DNA of 11,863 nt. It comes from Oscillospiraceae bacterium (GTDB lineage: Bacteria > Bacillota_A > Clostridia > Oscillospirales > Oscillospiraceae). Shown piece by piece: positions 1-7,532 of the stretch. The stretch lies in the NCBI GenBank assembly GCA_021771675.1, contig JAETOP010000114.1, positions 1-11,863 on the forward strand, written 5' to 3'. The notes beneath the pieces were generated by a model. The model ran no database searches. It saw only the letters and a program-made list of their open reading frames with translations, and was not told where the DNA came from. The position numbers were made by a program, and so were the translations under genes. How positions within the stretch are numbered: position 1 is the stretch's first letter; every line of letters starts with the position of its first letter.

Positions 1-539
1 TCGGCGGTCGTCTGGATAAAACCCGTGATTTGAAAATCCGCTGTTTCTAATTGACGGCTTGCCTGGTTTCGGTAATGAACGGATATGGTATCGCCAATAT
101 CCGCTTTCAAATTCAGGGCGTCTATATACCCCTTTTCTATAAGCAGTTCATTTGCCGCCTGCGGCATACTCCCTTCCATCAGCGTAATATTGGAAAGTCG
201 CATGGTTGCTTCATCAGAACACACGATGCCCATTGTGACGCCGTTTTCCCGCTCTGTCATACCAACGGAACGGTAAACGCCTACGCTCTCAATACGGGGA
301 TCTGCTGTCAACAGGGAGATGTTTTCCTGGGAGAGATTTTGAAAAATCCCCTGATACGCAGTGGACGCCGCATATTCACTTGTAACATTGTAGGCGTAAG
401 AAGAAACAAAGGCCATAATAGCAGCGGCCATAAAGATAATAACCCCAATCAGACGGTTCCTGAAATGGTTATGCCTGAGACGGGCGTTTGACAGCTTGCG
501 GATTACCGCGCTGGTATCATTTTCAAAGGGCCATGTCAT
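1..539 (-). CDS. FtsX-type ABC transporter permease, second of the operon (partial, C-terminus outside window)
   Basis: About 179 residues are visible; the frame is open to the window edge, so the C-terminal part is missing. It starts at ATG 537-539 behind AAGGAGG, which overlaps the stop codon of the upstream permease gene (15 nt between the genes). The protein begins MTWPFENDTSAV, identical in its first 12 residues to the preceding permease. A basic stretch and one predicted membrane helix follow (about residues 30-50), then a soluble extracytoplasmic region of the MacB periplasmic-core type. This is the layout of FtsX/MacB-like permeases, which couple ATP hydrolysis in the cytoplasm to movement of extracytoplasmic domains. 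It presumably shares the ATPase at 2962-3627. Its base composition is visibly more AT-rich than that of the upstream permease. The FtsX membrane domains themselves lie outside the window, so the class rests on the N-terminus and context. Confidence 0.85.
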   Translation of the reverse strand, partial: MTWPFENDTSAVIRKLSNARLRHNHFRNRLIGVIIFMAAAIMAFVSSYAYNVTSEYAASTAYQGIFQNLSQENISLLTADPRIESVGVYRSVGMTERENGVTMGIVCSDEATMRLSNITLMEGSMPQAANELLIEKGYIDALNLKADIGDTISVHYRNQASRQLETADFQITGFIQTTA

Positions 540-554
540 TGCAAAATACCTCCT

Positions 555-2948
555 TCAGTCCGTCGCCTTGATCCGCTCTACGAGAGAAAGCCGTCTGGTA
601 TAGCGAACTGCGCAGACGGAGAACACCGACTGCACGAAGAGCAGCGCAGCCCCGAACAGCAGAACCTGAAGCACCGGGAAATGATAGGTGAGCGTCCCGA
701 ACATACCGATCCGGTCGAACACCCGGCACACGGCCAGACTGCATACCGTCCCCAGGGTCAGGGTGACCAGCAGCGTGACCCCCACATAGTACAGGCACTC
801 GAAAGACAACATCTTGGACAGCTGCCGGTTGCTCATGCCCACGGACTGGAATATACCGAACTCCTGCTGGCGGGTGAGAAGATTGGTAATGAGCGTATTG
901 GCGAGGTTGATCAGGGAAAAGACGAAGATAAAAGCCAGAATGCCGTAGTCTCTTGCCAGTTCTCCCCGCAGGCCGCGCTCCAGTTCGGCGGACAAGTCCT
1001 CCAGGCCGGAGACCGCCACCCGCTGGTCGGACACGGCGCCGAACACCGCCCGCCGCAGTTGATCGCTGTCTTGCTCTGTGTGGAGGTTGACATAGCCGGT
1101 GAAGTCCGCAATCACAGGATAAAGGGTGGACAGCTCCTCCTCGGGCAAAATGAAGAAGTGGGACGAGCTGCCGATCTGAACATCCTGAACAATGCCCATC
1201 ACCGTATAGGTTTTCGTCTGCCCGTTGTAGCAGGAAACGGTAATGTTGTCCCCCACCTGATAGCCAGTCCGATAGATCTCCTTCAGCGCGCTGCCGGCGG
1301 GGCAGACCAGAATGCCGTCCCCGTCCAACAGCTGCCGGTAGTCCGCGGTTCCCTCCAGGACCCCGCCGCCCTCGTACATCTCCGCCATATCCTCCTGGGA
1401 AATGCCTCTGACAACAAACGGCTCATGCTCGCTGTTGCCTGGAATGGCGCTGATGGCGGGAATCTCCACGCAGGTCAGGCTGTAGGCCGTGACATGATCC
1501 ACACCGGGAAGGGAGGCCAGCTCCTCCCGCAGAGTTTGGCCCAAAGGATTCTCCTTCTGCATCTCCACAAATTCCCGGCCCGCGTAATCCTCATATTGCA
1601 GCAGATACTGGCTCCGGTCTCCAAACTGGGACTGGGCCATTTCCTTTACGTCCACTGAATTTGCGTAGGCGGAAACGCAGAGAAGAAGGATACCGGTCAG
1701 GCCCAGGGAGAGGGTGGTGACAAACGCCTTTTTCCGGTTCCGGGAGAAATTCATCAGGGCCAGACGGGGCATAGTCAGGCGGCGGTGGAGCTGCCTGGAA
1801 ACGCTGGGACCCTGCTGCTGGGAATAGGCGGTGGCGCGGATGGCCTCAATGGCGGAGACCTTGCCCGCCATTGCCATAGGTTTTCTGGTGGCGATCAGGA
1901 CAGTTCCATAAGTCAGGAGGGAAACCACCACCGCAGAGCGGATATTGTCTCCCCAGGACCAGTAGCCGGGGACGGCAATCAGCGCGATAACAGCGGCACA
2001 GATCAGCCCAAGGGGGATGGCGATGGCGGTCAGGAAGCGCCGCTCCCGTTTGACCACCCGCTTCAACTGTTTTGGCGTTGTCCCCAGCACCTTCAGGCGG
2101 CCGTATTCCCGCAGCTTGCCCATGACAGAGATGTAGAAAATGTTATAGATCACGATGGCACAGACCACAGCAATCAGGGCCGCCGCGACGTAGACCTCCA
2201 TCCCGTTCCCCAGGTACAGGTCCACCATGCCGAAGTAGCTGGAGCTGTAAAAGGTACGATCCTCCGGGATACCCATTTCCGTAAAGAACTGTTCAATGTC
2301 TGCCCGAAGCTGATCCGGCTCCATGCCCTGGCTCCCGGCAAAGCGGAACCGCAGCTCATAGGGAGCATTGCGGCCGTCCGCTTCCACAACAGTCTCCGGA
2401 ATCCAGACCGTAAAAATCCGGCTGTCGTTCTCCGCTTCCAGAATGCCAGTCACGGTATAGGACTTCTCGCCGTCTCCCAGGTCCAGGGCCACCGTCTGAC
2501 CGGCCTCCCCTGAGAGGCCAAAATAGCGGAAAAAGGAGCGTTCCACGCACAGTTCATTCTCCCCCTGGGGATAGGCCCCGGTAATCTCGCCGTAGCCCAT
2601 CAGGTCGATCATCTCCGGGCTGACAAAGCTGATCCGCAAAACGCCGTCCTCATAGCGGGCGGTCCCCGCCTCGACGGTGCAGCCCCATTTCTCAAATTTT
2701 CCGGCGTCCACCAGCCGGGCGACCTCCTCCCGGGTCAGTCCGCCGCACCCGGCCTGATACTGCCCCAGGATACCGTCCAGGGTTTTCAACTGCTGGGCGG
2801 AGTAGAGAAAGCAGAGGGTTCCCATGAGGCAGACGGCCAGGGCAATGGTCAGGATGACAAACACGCTCCGGCGCTTGTCGGCCTTGATGCTGCGGCTTGC
2901 CAGTTTCTTCTCCACCGCGCTGGTGTCGTTTTCAAAGGGCCAGGTCAT
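555..2948 (-). CDS. ABC transporter permease with two FtsX domains (797 aa)
   Basis: Integral membrane subunit of an ABC transporter. Predicted membrane helices lie near residues 28-50, 252-276, 306-327, 337-354, 408-428, 669-691, 717-743 and 758-782. This is two repeats of one helix, a large extracytoplasmic domain and a three-helix FtsX domain. The cytoplasmic FtsX-type loops are recognisable: LREYGRLKVLGTTPKQL (279-295) and RQQEFGIFQSVGMSNRQL (693-710). The frame is open 25 codons further upstream, but ATG 2946-2948 is preferred: it follows GAGGAGGTGG, gives the MTWPFENDTSAV start shared with the next gene, and lies 13 nt past the ATPase stop. The eight-helix layout differs from the ten-helix BceB permeases, though the context (ATPase plus loop-poor kinase) resembles Bce modules. 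The substrate cannot be read from sequence; a peptide, lipid or cell-envelope-active compound is the usual guess for this family. Confidence 0.93.
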   Translation of the reverse strand: MTWPFENDTSAVEKKLASRSIKADKRRSVFVILTIALAVCLMGTLCFLYSAQQLKTLDGILGQYQAGCGGLTREEVARLVDAGKFEKWGCTVEAGTARYEDGVLRISFVSPEMIDLMGYGEITGAYPQGENELCVERSFFRYFGLSGEAGQTVALDLGDGEKSYTVTGILEAENDSRIFTVWIPETVVEADGRNAPYELRFRFAGSQGMEPDQLRADIEQFFTEMGIPEDRTFYSSSYFGMVDLYLGNGMEVYVAAALIAVVCAIVIYNIFYISVMGKLREYGRLKVLGTTPKQLKRVVKRERRFLTAIAIPLGLICAAVIALIAVPGYWSWGDNIRSAVVVSLLTYGTVLIATRKPMAMAGKVSAIEAIRATAYSQQQGPSVSRQLHRRLTMPRLALMNFSRNRKKAFVTTLSLGLTGILLLCVSAYANSVDVKEMAQSQFGDRSQYLLQYEDYAGREFVEMQKENPLGQTLREELASLPGVDHVTAYSLTCVEIPAISAIPGNSEHEPFVVRGISQEDMAEMYEGGGVLEGTADYRQLLDGDGILVCPAGSALKEIYRTGYQVGDNITVSCYNGQTKTYTVMGIVQDVQIGSSSHFFILPEEELSTLYPVIADFTGYVNLHTEQDSDQLRRAVFGAVSDQRVAVSGLEDLSAELERGLRGELARDYGILAFIFVFSLINLANTLITNLLTRQQEFGIFQSVGMSNRQLSKMLSFECLYYVGVTLLVTLTLGTVCSLAVCRVFDRIGMFGTLTYHFPVLQVLLFGAALLFVQSVFSVCAVRYTRRLSLVERIKATD

Positions 2949-2961
2949 CACCGCCACCTCC

Positions 2962-3627
2962 TCAGCCCACGATTTTGCCGTCCTCGATCCGCACGATGCG
3001 GTCGGCCAGCTGAGCGATCTCATTGTTGTGGGTGATCATCACGATGGTCTGGTTAAACTGCGTGCTGGTACGCTTGAGCAGGCCCAGCACATCGGCGCTG
3101 GTCTTGCTGTCCAGGTTGCCGGTGGGCTCGTCGGCCAGAACAATGGCCGGTTTGGTGATCAGGGCCCGGGCGATGGCGACGCGCTGCTGCTGGCCGCCGG
3201 AGAGGTTGTTGGGCATATTTTGCAGCTTGTCCTCCAGGGCCAGCATGTGTACGATCTCGTCCATGAATTTCTGGTCCACCGTGTCACCGTCCAGCTCCAC
3301 AGGCAGGACGATGTTCTCATAGACGTTCAGGATGGGGACCAGATTGTAGTTTTGGAAGATGAAACCGATGTTGCGGCGGCGGAAGATGGTCAGCTCCTCG
3401 TCGTTCTTCTTCGCCAGTTCGTCCCCACGGACGATCACGCTGCCAGAAGTGGGAGTGTCCAGCCCGCCCATCATATTGAGAAGGGTGGACTTCCCGCTGC
3501 CGGAGGTCCCCACCACCGCCACAAACTCCCCCTGTTCCACCGAGAGGTTGACGCCATCCAGGGCGCAGGTGATGTTAGGCTCGCTGCCATACTGCTTTTT
3601 CAGGTCAATGGTCTGTAATACGTTCAC
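2962..3627 (-). CDS. ABC transporter ATP-binding protein, MacB/LolD-like (221 aa)
   Basis: Cytoplasmic ATPase that powers the permeases encoded downstream. All nucleotide-binding motifs are intact: Walker [10 protein letters not shown] (40-48), Q-loop Q92 in [10 protein letters not shown], signature LSGGQQQR (142-149), Walker B IVLADEP with catalytic Glu (162-168), D-loop (about 172-174) and H-loop H200. The size matches the MacB/LolD subfamily that partners FtsX permeases. The frame is open 15 codons further upstream, but GTG 3625-3627 is the likely start: it sits behind GGAAAGGAG, and the longer version would begin inside the operator and promoter at 3659-3687. It is the first gene of its transcription unit, 99 bp downstream of the histidine kinase stop, with its own promoter and regulator box. 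Confidence 0.95.
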   Translation of the reverse strand: MNVLQTIDLKKQYGSEPNITCALDGVNLSVEQGEFVAVVGTSGSGKSTLLNMMGGLDTPTSGSVIVRGDELAKKNDEELTIFRRRNIGFIFQNYNLVPILNVYENIVLPVELDGDTVDQKFMDEIVHMLALEDKLQNMPNNLSGGQQQRVAIARALITKPAIVLADEPTGNLDSKTSADVLGLLKRTSTQFNQTIVMITHNNEIAQLADRIVRIEDGKIVG

Positions 3628-3658
3628 GGTTAATCCGCTCCTTTCCGATGTTGGAGCT

Positions 3659-3687
3659 ATGGTAAAATCCAAATGTCACAGAAATGT
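3659..3687 (-). promoter_or_regulatory. Promoter and tandem regulator box of the ABC transporter operon
   Basis: Read on the minus strand: ACATTTC, TGTG, ACATTTG, five bases, then TACCAT as a -10-like hexamer (4 of 6 match to TATAAT). On the plus strand the boxes are CAAATGT (3670-3676) and GAAATGT (3681-3687), an 11-bp period. Two 7-bp direct repeats 4 bp apart are the classic geometry for a dimeric OmpR/PhoB-family regulator. They occupy the place of the -35 element, which suggests activation. The same boxes at the same distance from a -10 occur upstream of the response regulator (5467-5495). The assignment to that regulator is inferred. Confidence 0.72.
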
Positions 3688-3704
3688 CCGAATCAGAGGC
3701 TTAT

Positions 3705-3722
3705 TTGTGAATTTTCTGTGAA
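3705..3722. repeat. Second 11-bp-period direct repeat (TTGTGAA / CTGTGAA)
   Basis: On the plus strand TTGTGAA (3705-3711) and CTGTGAA (3716-3722) are separated by four bases, giving the same 7+4 spacing as the regulator boxes but with a different sequence. It lies just past the histidine kinase stop and upstream of the ABC operon promoter. It could be an additional regulator site or coincidence in an AT-rich gap. No convincing hairpin terminator is visible in this gap, so read-through from kinase to transporter is possible. Confidence 0.35.
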
Positions 3723-3726
3723 CAGT

Positions 3727-4752
3727 TTATCGTCGGGGCAGGAACACGGAGAAGGTAGACCCCCGGCCAACCTCTGAGGCCACCTTGATATAGCCGCCCT
3801 GCCGGGTGACGATCTCCCGGGCCAGATACAGGCCGATGCCCACCCCGGGCTGGTCGTGGACCTCCTCCTCCCGGTAAAAGCGACGGAAGATGGCGGCCTG
3901 ACGGCTCTCCGGGATGCCCTTGCCGGTGTCGGCCACATCCAGCTTGACATACATCTCCCACTGCTCCGCCGACACGCTGATCTTCCCGCCCGCCGGGGTG
4001 TACTTCACCGCGTTGTCCAGCAGATTGAACAGGGCCTCCGCCGTCCACTTGCCGTCGTGGGACACCCGCAGGTCCTCCGGGCACCGCACTTCCACAGAGA
4101 TGCCCTTTTGCTCCGCCCCGTAGACGATGCCGCTCATGGCCTGGGCCAAGGTGTCGATCAACGGAGCGTCCTTCTTTTCCAGGGTGACCGCCCCGGTCTC
4201 CAGGCGGGAGGCTTTCCCCATGGACTGCACCAGAAACTCCAGCTTGTCCGTCTGGCTGCGGATACCCTGTAGAAAGTCCCGCCGCTCCTGCTCCGTGACA
4301 GGCTTTGCCAAAAGCGTATCCGTCACCATTTTCAGATTTGCCACCGGCGTTTTCACCTGATGGGAGATGTCCGATACCAGCGTTTGCAGCTCCCGCCGCT
4401 CGTCGTCCACCTTGCGCCGGTTCTCCTGAAGGACGCCATACAGCCGGGAGAGGCGGTAGCTGATGCGGGCAAAGATGGTCTCACGGTCTTCAGCTTTGGC
4501 CGGTTCCTCGCCGCCGCTGATCATACTGTCCATGGTCTGGCACAGATCGCTGGTAAATTGGGACAGCCGCCTGGCGAAAAACAGCGTCAGCAGGAACAGC
4601 CAGACCAAGGCGCAGGCCGTCAGCAGTGCGCCGGCCAGCAGCACCCACCCCTGGCCTGTCTGGTGGGCGAGAAAGAGGGAGAGAGCCAGCATGGAGAGGG
4701 CCGCGCCTGCCTCCACCAGCAGGAACATGGTTTTGACGGGCATACGTTTCAT
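3727..4752 (-). CDS. Sensor histidine kinase with minimal extracellular loop (341 aa)
   Basis: Membrane histidine kinase that should phosphorylate the adjacent OmpR-type regulator. Two membrane helices (about 8-29 and 36-60) are joined by only about six residues, so there is no extracellular sensor domain. The HisKA H-box is SDISHQVKTPVANL with phospho-acceptor H131. The catalytic domain has the N-box LFNLLDNAVKYTP (241-253), G1 box DTGKGIP (275-281) and G2 box GVGIGLYLAREIV (303-315). The chosen start is ATG 4750-4752, which overlaps the regulator stop (ATGA) and follows AGGAGG; a GTG seven codons upstream is less likely because it would precede that ribosome site. Kinases of this intramembrane-sensing design often receive their signal from an ABC transporter, and one is encoded immediately downstream. 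Confidence 0.94.
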   Translation of the reverse strand: MKRMPVKTMFLLVEAGAALSMLALSLFLAHQTGQGWVLLAGALLTACALVWLFLLTLFFARRLSQFTSDLCQTMDSMISGGEEPAKAEDRETIFARISYRLSRLYGVLQENRRKVDDERRELQTLVSDISHQVKTPVANLKMVTDTLLAKPVTEQERRDFLQGIRSQTDKLEFLVQSMGKASRLETGAVTLEKKDAPLIDTLAQAMSGIVYGAEQKGISVEVRCPEDLRVSHDGKWTAEALFNLLDNAVKYTPAGGKISVSAEQWEMYVKLDVADTGKGIPESRQAAIFRRFYREEEVHDQPGVGIGLYLAREIVTRQGGYIKVASEVGRGSTFSVFLPRR

Positions 4753-5438
4753 TTCCGCTCGCCTCCTGTCCACTGATAGCCGATCCCGTAAATGGTCTTG
4801 ATGTAGGTATCGCCGTCCGCCTCGATCTTGCCCCGGATACGGCTGATGGAGGTGGTCAGGGTGTGCTCATCCACAAATTTCTCGTCCACGTCCCACAGCC
4901 GCTCCAGAAGGCGCTGGCGGGTCAGGACCTGACGTGGATTTTTGCAGAATAGGAACAGCATCTTGTACTCCATGGGGGAGAGGGTGATGGGCTTCCCGTT
5001 TAGGGAGGCGGTCTGCTCCGAGAAGTCCAGGAACAGTCTGCCATCGTCGTAGAGGTCCCTTGCCGGCTTGTGGTGCTCCAGCATGGCGAACATGGCGCGG
5101 ATCTTCCGCTGCAAGGCCCCAATGGAAAAGGGCTTGGTGATGTAGTCCACGGCGCCTGCCTCATAGCCCCGGAGCTGGTCACTCTCCTGGTCGTTGGCGG
5201 TGAGGAAGATCACCACCGTGTCCGGGTGCTCCGGCTTGATCAATCTGCACAGGTCATAGCCATTGCCGTCCGGCAGATTGATGTCCAGCAGCACCAGGTC
5301 GTATGACCTACCGGCCAGCAGGGCGGCGGCGGTCTTGGCGTTCAGGGCCGGTGTGACCTCCCAGCCGTCGGAAATCAGGTTGTAGGCCAGTGTCTTATTC
5401 AAAAGGGCGTCGTCCTCGACGATCAGTATCCGTTTCAT
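4749..5438 (-). CDS. OmpR-family response regulator (229 aa)
   Basis: Cytoplasmic DNA-binding response regulator. The receiver domain spans residues 1-115, with acidic E8/D9/D10, phospho-acceptor D52 in LVLLDINLPDGNG, T80 and K102 (TKPF). The C-terminal winged helix (about 130-225) contains LSPMEYKMLFLF and the recognition-helix stretch HTLTTSISRIRGKI, ending in the typical IYGIGYQW. The frame is open far upstream, but ATG 5436-5438 is the right start: it gives the canonical MKRILIVEDD receiver start and follows GGAGGAGG. The extension would run through the promoter and antisense to the PhzF gene. It is the first gene of the regulator-kinase operon and overlaps the kinase start by 4 bp. A tandem box upstream of it suggests autoregulation. 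Confidence 0.95.
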   Translation of the reverse strand: MKRILIVEDDALLNKTLAYNLISDGWEVTPALNAKTAAALLAGRSYDLVLLDINLPDGNGYDLCRLIKPEHPDTVVIFLTANDQESDQLRGYEAGAVDYITKPFSIGALQRKIRAMFAMLEHHKPARDLYDDGRLFLDFSEQTASLNGKPITLSPMEYKMLFLFCKNPRQVLTRQRLLERLWDVDEKFVDEHTLTTSISRIRGKIEADGDTYIKTIYGIGYQWTGGERK

Positions 5439-5466
5439 GGCTTGTCCTCCTCCGCGTACTGAGGGT

Positions 5467-5495
5467 AGTATAACAGAGAAATGTCCGCGAAATGT
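5467..5495 (-). promoter_or_regulatory. Promoter and tandem regulator box of the response regulator operon
   Basis: On the minus strand: ACATTTC, GCGG, ACATTTC, five bases, then TATACT (complement of 5467-5472), a good -10. On the plus strand the boxes are GAAATGT at 5478-5484 and 5489-5495, exact copies with an 11-bp period. There is no good -35 hexamer; the boxes fill that region, as expected for a promoter activated by an OmpR-type dimer. The layout matches the ABC operon promoter at 3659-3687 base for base in spacing. Confidence 0.75.
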
Positions 5496-5536
5496 TACGA
5501 CAACCTGTATTTTGCAAAAAATCTTTTTTGTATTTT

Positions 5537-5567
5537 TTGAGACTTGTTGAGCCTTGTGTAGTATAAT
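5537..5567 (+). promoter_or_regulatory. Probable promoter of the PhzF-family gene
   Basis: A perfect TATAAT lies at 5562-5567, about 30 bases before the start codon. The best -35 candidate is TTGAGA at 5537-5542 with a rather long 19-base spacer. The region is AT-rich. It is divergent from the response regulator promoter, whose -10 lies about 90 bp away. Confidence 0.55.
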
Positions 5568-5597
5568 AGAAAAAACTCCGCAGAGAGGAAAATTAGA

Positions 5598-6446
5598 ATG
5601 GTTGAAGTCTATGTGATAAGTGCTTTTAGCAAAGATAGTACGGGTGGTAACAGGGCTGGCGTAGTATTGGACAGCCACGATTTGATCCCTGCAAAAATGA
5701 TGGCAATAGCAAAAGACCTGGGGTATTCTGAAACTGCGTTCTTGATGGAATCCGATGTTGCGGATTTCAAAGTAAGATACTTTACTCCCACAGAAGAAGT
5801 TCCCTTGTGCGGCCATGCAACAATAGCAGCTTTTTCTATTCTCAACTCATTGGGTAAGTTAGGAAAAGATGCTTATACGATTGAAACAAAAGCGGGGATG
5901 CTCAATGTCCAAATCGAAAAAGATGGGATGATTTTTATGGAACAGAATCGCCCCACTTATTTTGAAACACTAACGCCTGATATTTTTGCCGGATGCTTGG
6001 AAGCCGGATTTATTGATACCGCTTTGCCCATCCAGATCGTTTCCACAGGATTGAAGGATATTATGCTTCCCGTGGATACCGAAGAACACTTGAAGAAACT
6101 GAACCCAAATTTTACAAGTATGGTGAGTTTGTGCTGTGACCAGGACGTTGTTGGCATCCACGCTTTTGCTCTGACTGACGGTACTGAAACAACAGCGATA
6201 TGCAGAAACTTCGCCCCGCGATATGGAATCAATGAAGAATCCGCCACCGGCACATCAAGCTGCGCCCTGGCCTGTTATCTTTTTCAGCACTATAGGCAGC
6301 AGTCACAATATGTTTTTGAGCAAGGACTTAACCTTGGCTCTGTTTCTCGGCTCATAGTAAACATCACGCATCAGGGCGGCAGTATTGATGCTGTTCATGT
6401 TGGAGGATATGGACACCTGGTTTGCAAGAAAACGCTGTTTATATAA
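5598..6446 (+). CDS. PhzF-family isomerase/epimerase-like protein (282 aa)
   Basis: Cytoplasmic protein of the PhzF family, which has the diaminopimelate-epimerase fold. PhzF itself isomerises DHHA in phenazine synthesis, but most family members have unknown substrates, and no other phenazine gene is present here. Seen in the sequence: GGNRAGVVLD (16-25), catalytic-type E45 in GYSETAFL, the CGHAT block (71-75), a second-half block GINEESATGTSSCALACYL (210-228) and FEQGLNLGSVSRLIV (240-254). The residue usually Asp in the second-half motif (EDPxTG type, D208 in PhzF) appears here as Ser within EESATG. Length is normal for the family. The start ATG follows AGAGAGG. The gene is clearly less G+C-rich than its neighbours, stands alone with its own promoter and terminator, and may have been acquired separately. 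Confidence 0.92.
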   Translation: MVEVYVISAFSKDSTGGNRAGVVLDSHDLIPAKMMAIAKDLGYSETAFLMESDVADFKVRYFTPTEEVPLCGHATIAAFSILNSLGKLGKDAYTIETKAGMLNVQIEKDGMIFMEQNRPTYFETLTPDIFAGCLEAGFIDTALPIQIVSTGLKDIMLPVDTEEHLKKLNPNFTSMVSLCCDQDVVGIHAFALTDGTETTAICRNFAPRYGINEESATGTSSCALACYLFQHYRQQSQYVFEQGLNLGSVSRLIVNITHQGGSIDAVHVGGYGHLVCKKTLFI

Positions 6447-6491
6447 GTGGAAGGACAAGGCCCATCGAGCCTTGTCCTTCCACTTTATTTT
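6445..6491 (+). terminator. Strong intrinsic terminator between convergent genes
   Basis: GTGGAAGGACAAGGC (6447-6461) pairs perfectly with GCCTTGTCCTTCCAC (6469-6483) around a 7-base loop. Two more A-T pairs extend the stem outward, and TTTATTTT follows on the plus strand. The stem starts at the PhzF-family stop codon. On the minus strand the trailing sequence is TTATATA, less U-rich, so it may also stop the operon arriving from the right but more weakly. Confidence 0.9.
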
Positions 6492-6502
6492 GAGAGGGAT
6501 TA

Positions 6503-7519
6503 TCACAAAATCGCCCCACCGCCCCAAACCTGGGACTGTGTGATCGCCAGAACGGTTTCGGTGGGAATACCGGCAATCTCGCTGCCGAAAATCTCCCGCA
6601 GGTTCCCGCCCGTCAGCATGGCGGCAAGTTGGGACTTTGCCGCAGCGGACGCGGCCAGTTGAGATGCTTGTATGCGGCGCTCAATCTGCTTTTCCGCCGC
6701 CAGCTTCATAAACTCGGCATGGCGGGCCATACGCAAATCCCACCAGCTTTCTTCATCGTCAGAACCGCTCTTGGAGTAGGTGATCTCACCACCCGCGCTG
6801 GAGGAACAGGCGTTGCAGATGTTCCCGTCCTCCCCAATGGCAACGGCCTGGGACATATCCCATGTACTGCCGGGCATGATGGCCTCGTTCCGAGCCACAT
6901 CAAAGGCAAACCAGGTGTCAATCTTCGCAAAAATCTCCTGGGCATAGGCTGGGTCTTGCTCCATACGCTCCTGCACCTTGGGATGAATGACCACGGCCTT
7001 GCTCCCAGGCGGAACGCTGCCCAGGGCGTGAATCTCCTTTGGAGCGGTAAATCTGCCATCAATGGAGCCGTAGAAGGGATTGGCCCCGGTGGGTTGCCAA
7101 TTTTCCAGCGTTTCCTTTGCTTTGTCCCCGTCCTGGTACAACAGATAATGGGGATAGTCGTTCCGTGTTCTCCAATAGCCGCTGCTGGCGTCAAAAACGT
7201 GATAATAGATGTTGGGGTATTTGGCTTTCAGCATGGTTTCCAGTGAAGGAGCCTCCGTTGCTTCTGCTGCATCCACACCTCCCGTCTGAACCTGCCCGGT
7301 AGCCCGCACCGACAAATCCATCATAAGGCTGGTAGGCAAACCCGCCATTCCCATAAGGCCGCTCATGCCGGTGGTCAGCGTGTCCGTTCTGCCCCGGCTG
7401 GTCTGCGCCGCCATATCAAGAAAACTGTTGGCCCGTGTCCCGGTTTGCTTGGCTTCATGGGCCTTTGTGGGGGCACTATATGCCTGCGTCCCATAACTTG
7501 GCTGAATTGTGTTGCTCAC
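6503..7519 (-). CDS. Unknown protein, trio member A (338 aa)
   Basis: I do not recognise a function. The start is GTG 7517-7519 behind AGGGAGG, 13 nt after the preceding gene. Residues 1-50 align without gaps to the two upstream genes (29 of 50 identical to the 209-aa protein), with the shared block SFLDMAA at 32-38. A Gly/Met/Ala-rich linker follows, then a segment unique to this member (about 100-170, with many aromatics: YYHVF, GYWRTRNDYPHYLLY). Next comes the shared core around VVIHPKVQERMEQDP (177-190), then GEDGNICNAC (229-238) with a CxxC pair, and an alanine-rich helix starting RMARHAEFMKLA (263-274). No signal peptide or membrane helix is visible. It is last in the LytTR-kinase operon. 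From memory it resembles clostridial families of unknown function such as DUF6033, but that is unchecked. Confidence 0.88.
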   Translation of the reverse strand: MSNTIQPSYGTQAYSAPTKAHEAKQTGTRANSFLDMAAQTSRGRTDTLTTGMSGLMGMAGLPTSLMMDLSVRATGQVQTGGVDAAEATEAPSLETMLKAKYPNIYYHVFDASSGYWRTRNDYPHYLLYQDGDKAKETLENWQPTGANPFYGSIDGRFTAPKEIHALGSVPPGSKAVVIHPKVQERMEQDPAYAQEIFAKIDTWFAFDVARNEAIMPGSTWDMSQAVAIGEDGNICNACSSSAGGEITYSKSGSDDEESWWDLRMARHAEFMKLAAEKQIERRIQASQLAASAAAKSQLAAMLTGGNLREIFGSEIAGIPTETVLAITQSQVWGGGAIL

Positions 7520-7532
7520 AACATTTCCTCCC

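Noticed and set aside
555..2948. Assignment of the permease as BceB/VraG antimicrobial-peptide transporter
   Set aside because: The helix layout is two 1+3 FtsX repeats with two large outside domains, not ten helices with one large loop between helices 7 and 8.
681..3618. Long plus-strand ORFs opposite the permease and ATPase genes
   Set aside because: They are antisense to genes with clear domains, have low-complexity Gln/His/Gly-rich translations and lack ribosome sites; typical of G+C-rich third-position shadows.
5439..5816. N-terminal extension of the OmpR-type regulator by 126 codons
   Set aside because: It would run through the promoter and antisense to the PhzF-family gene; the internal ATG gives the canonical receiver start with a strong ribosome site.
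5598..6446. Phenazine biosynthesis locus
   Set aside because: Only the PhzF-family protein is present; the family is broad and no other phz-type gene is seen.
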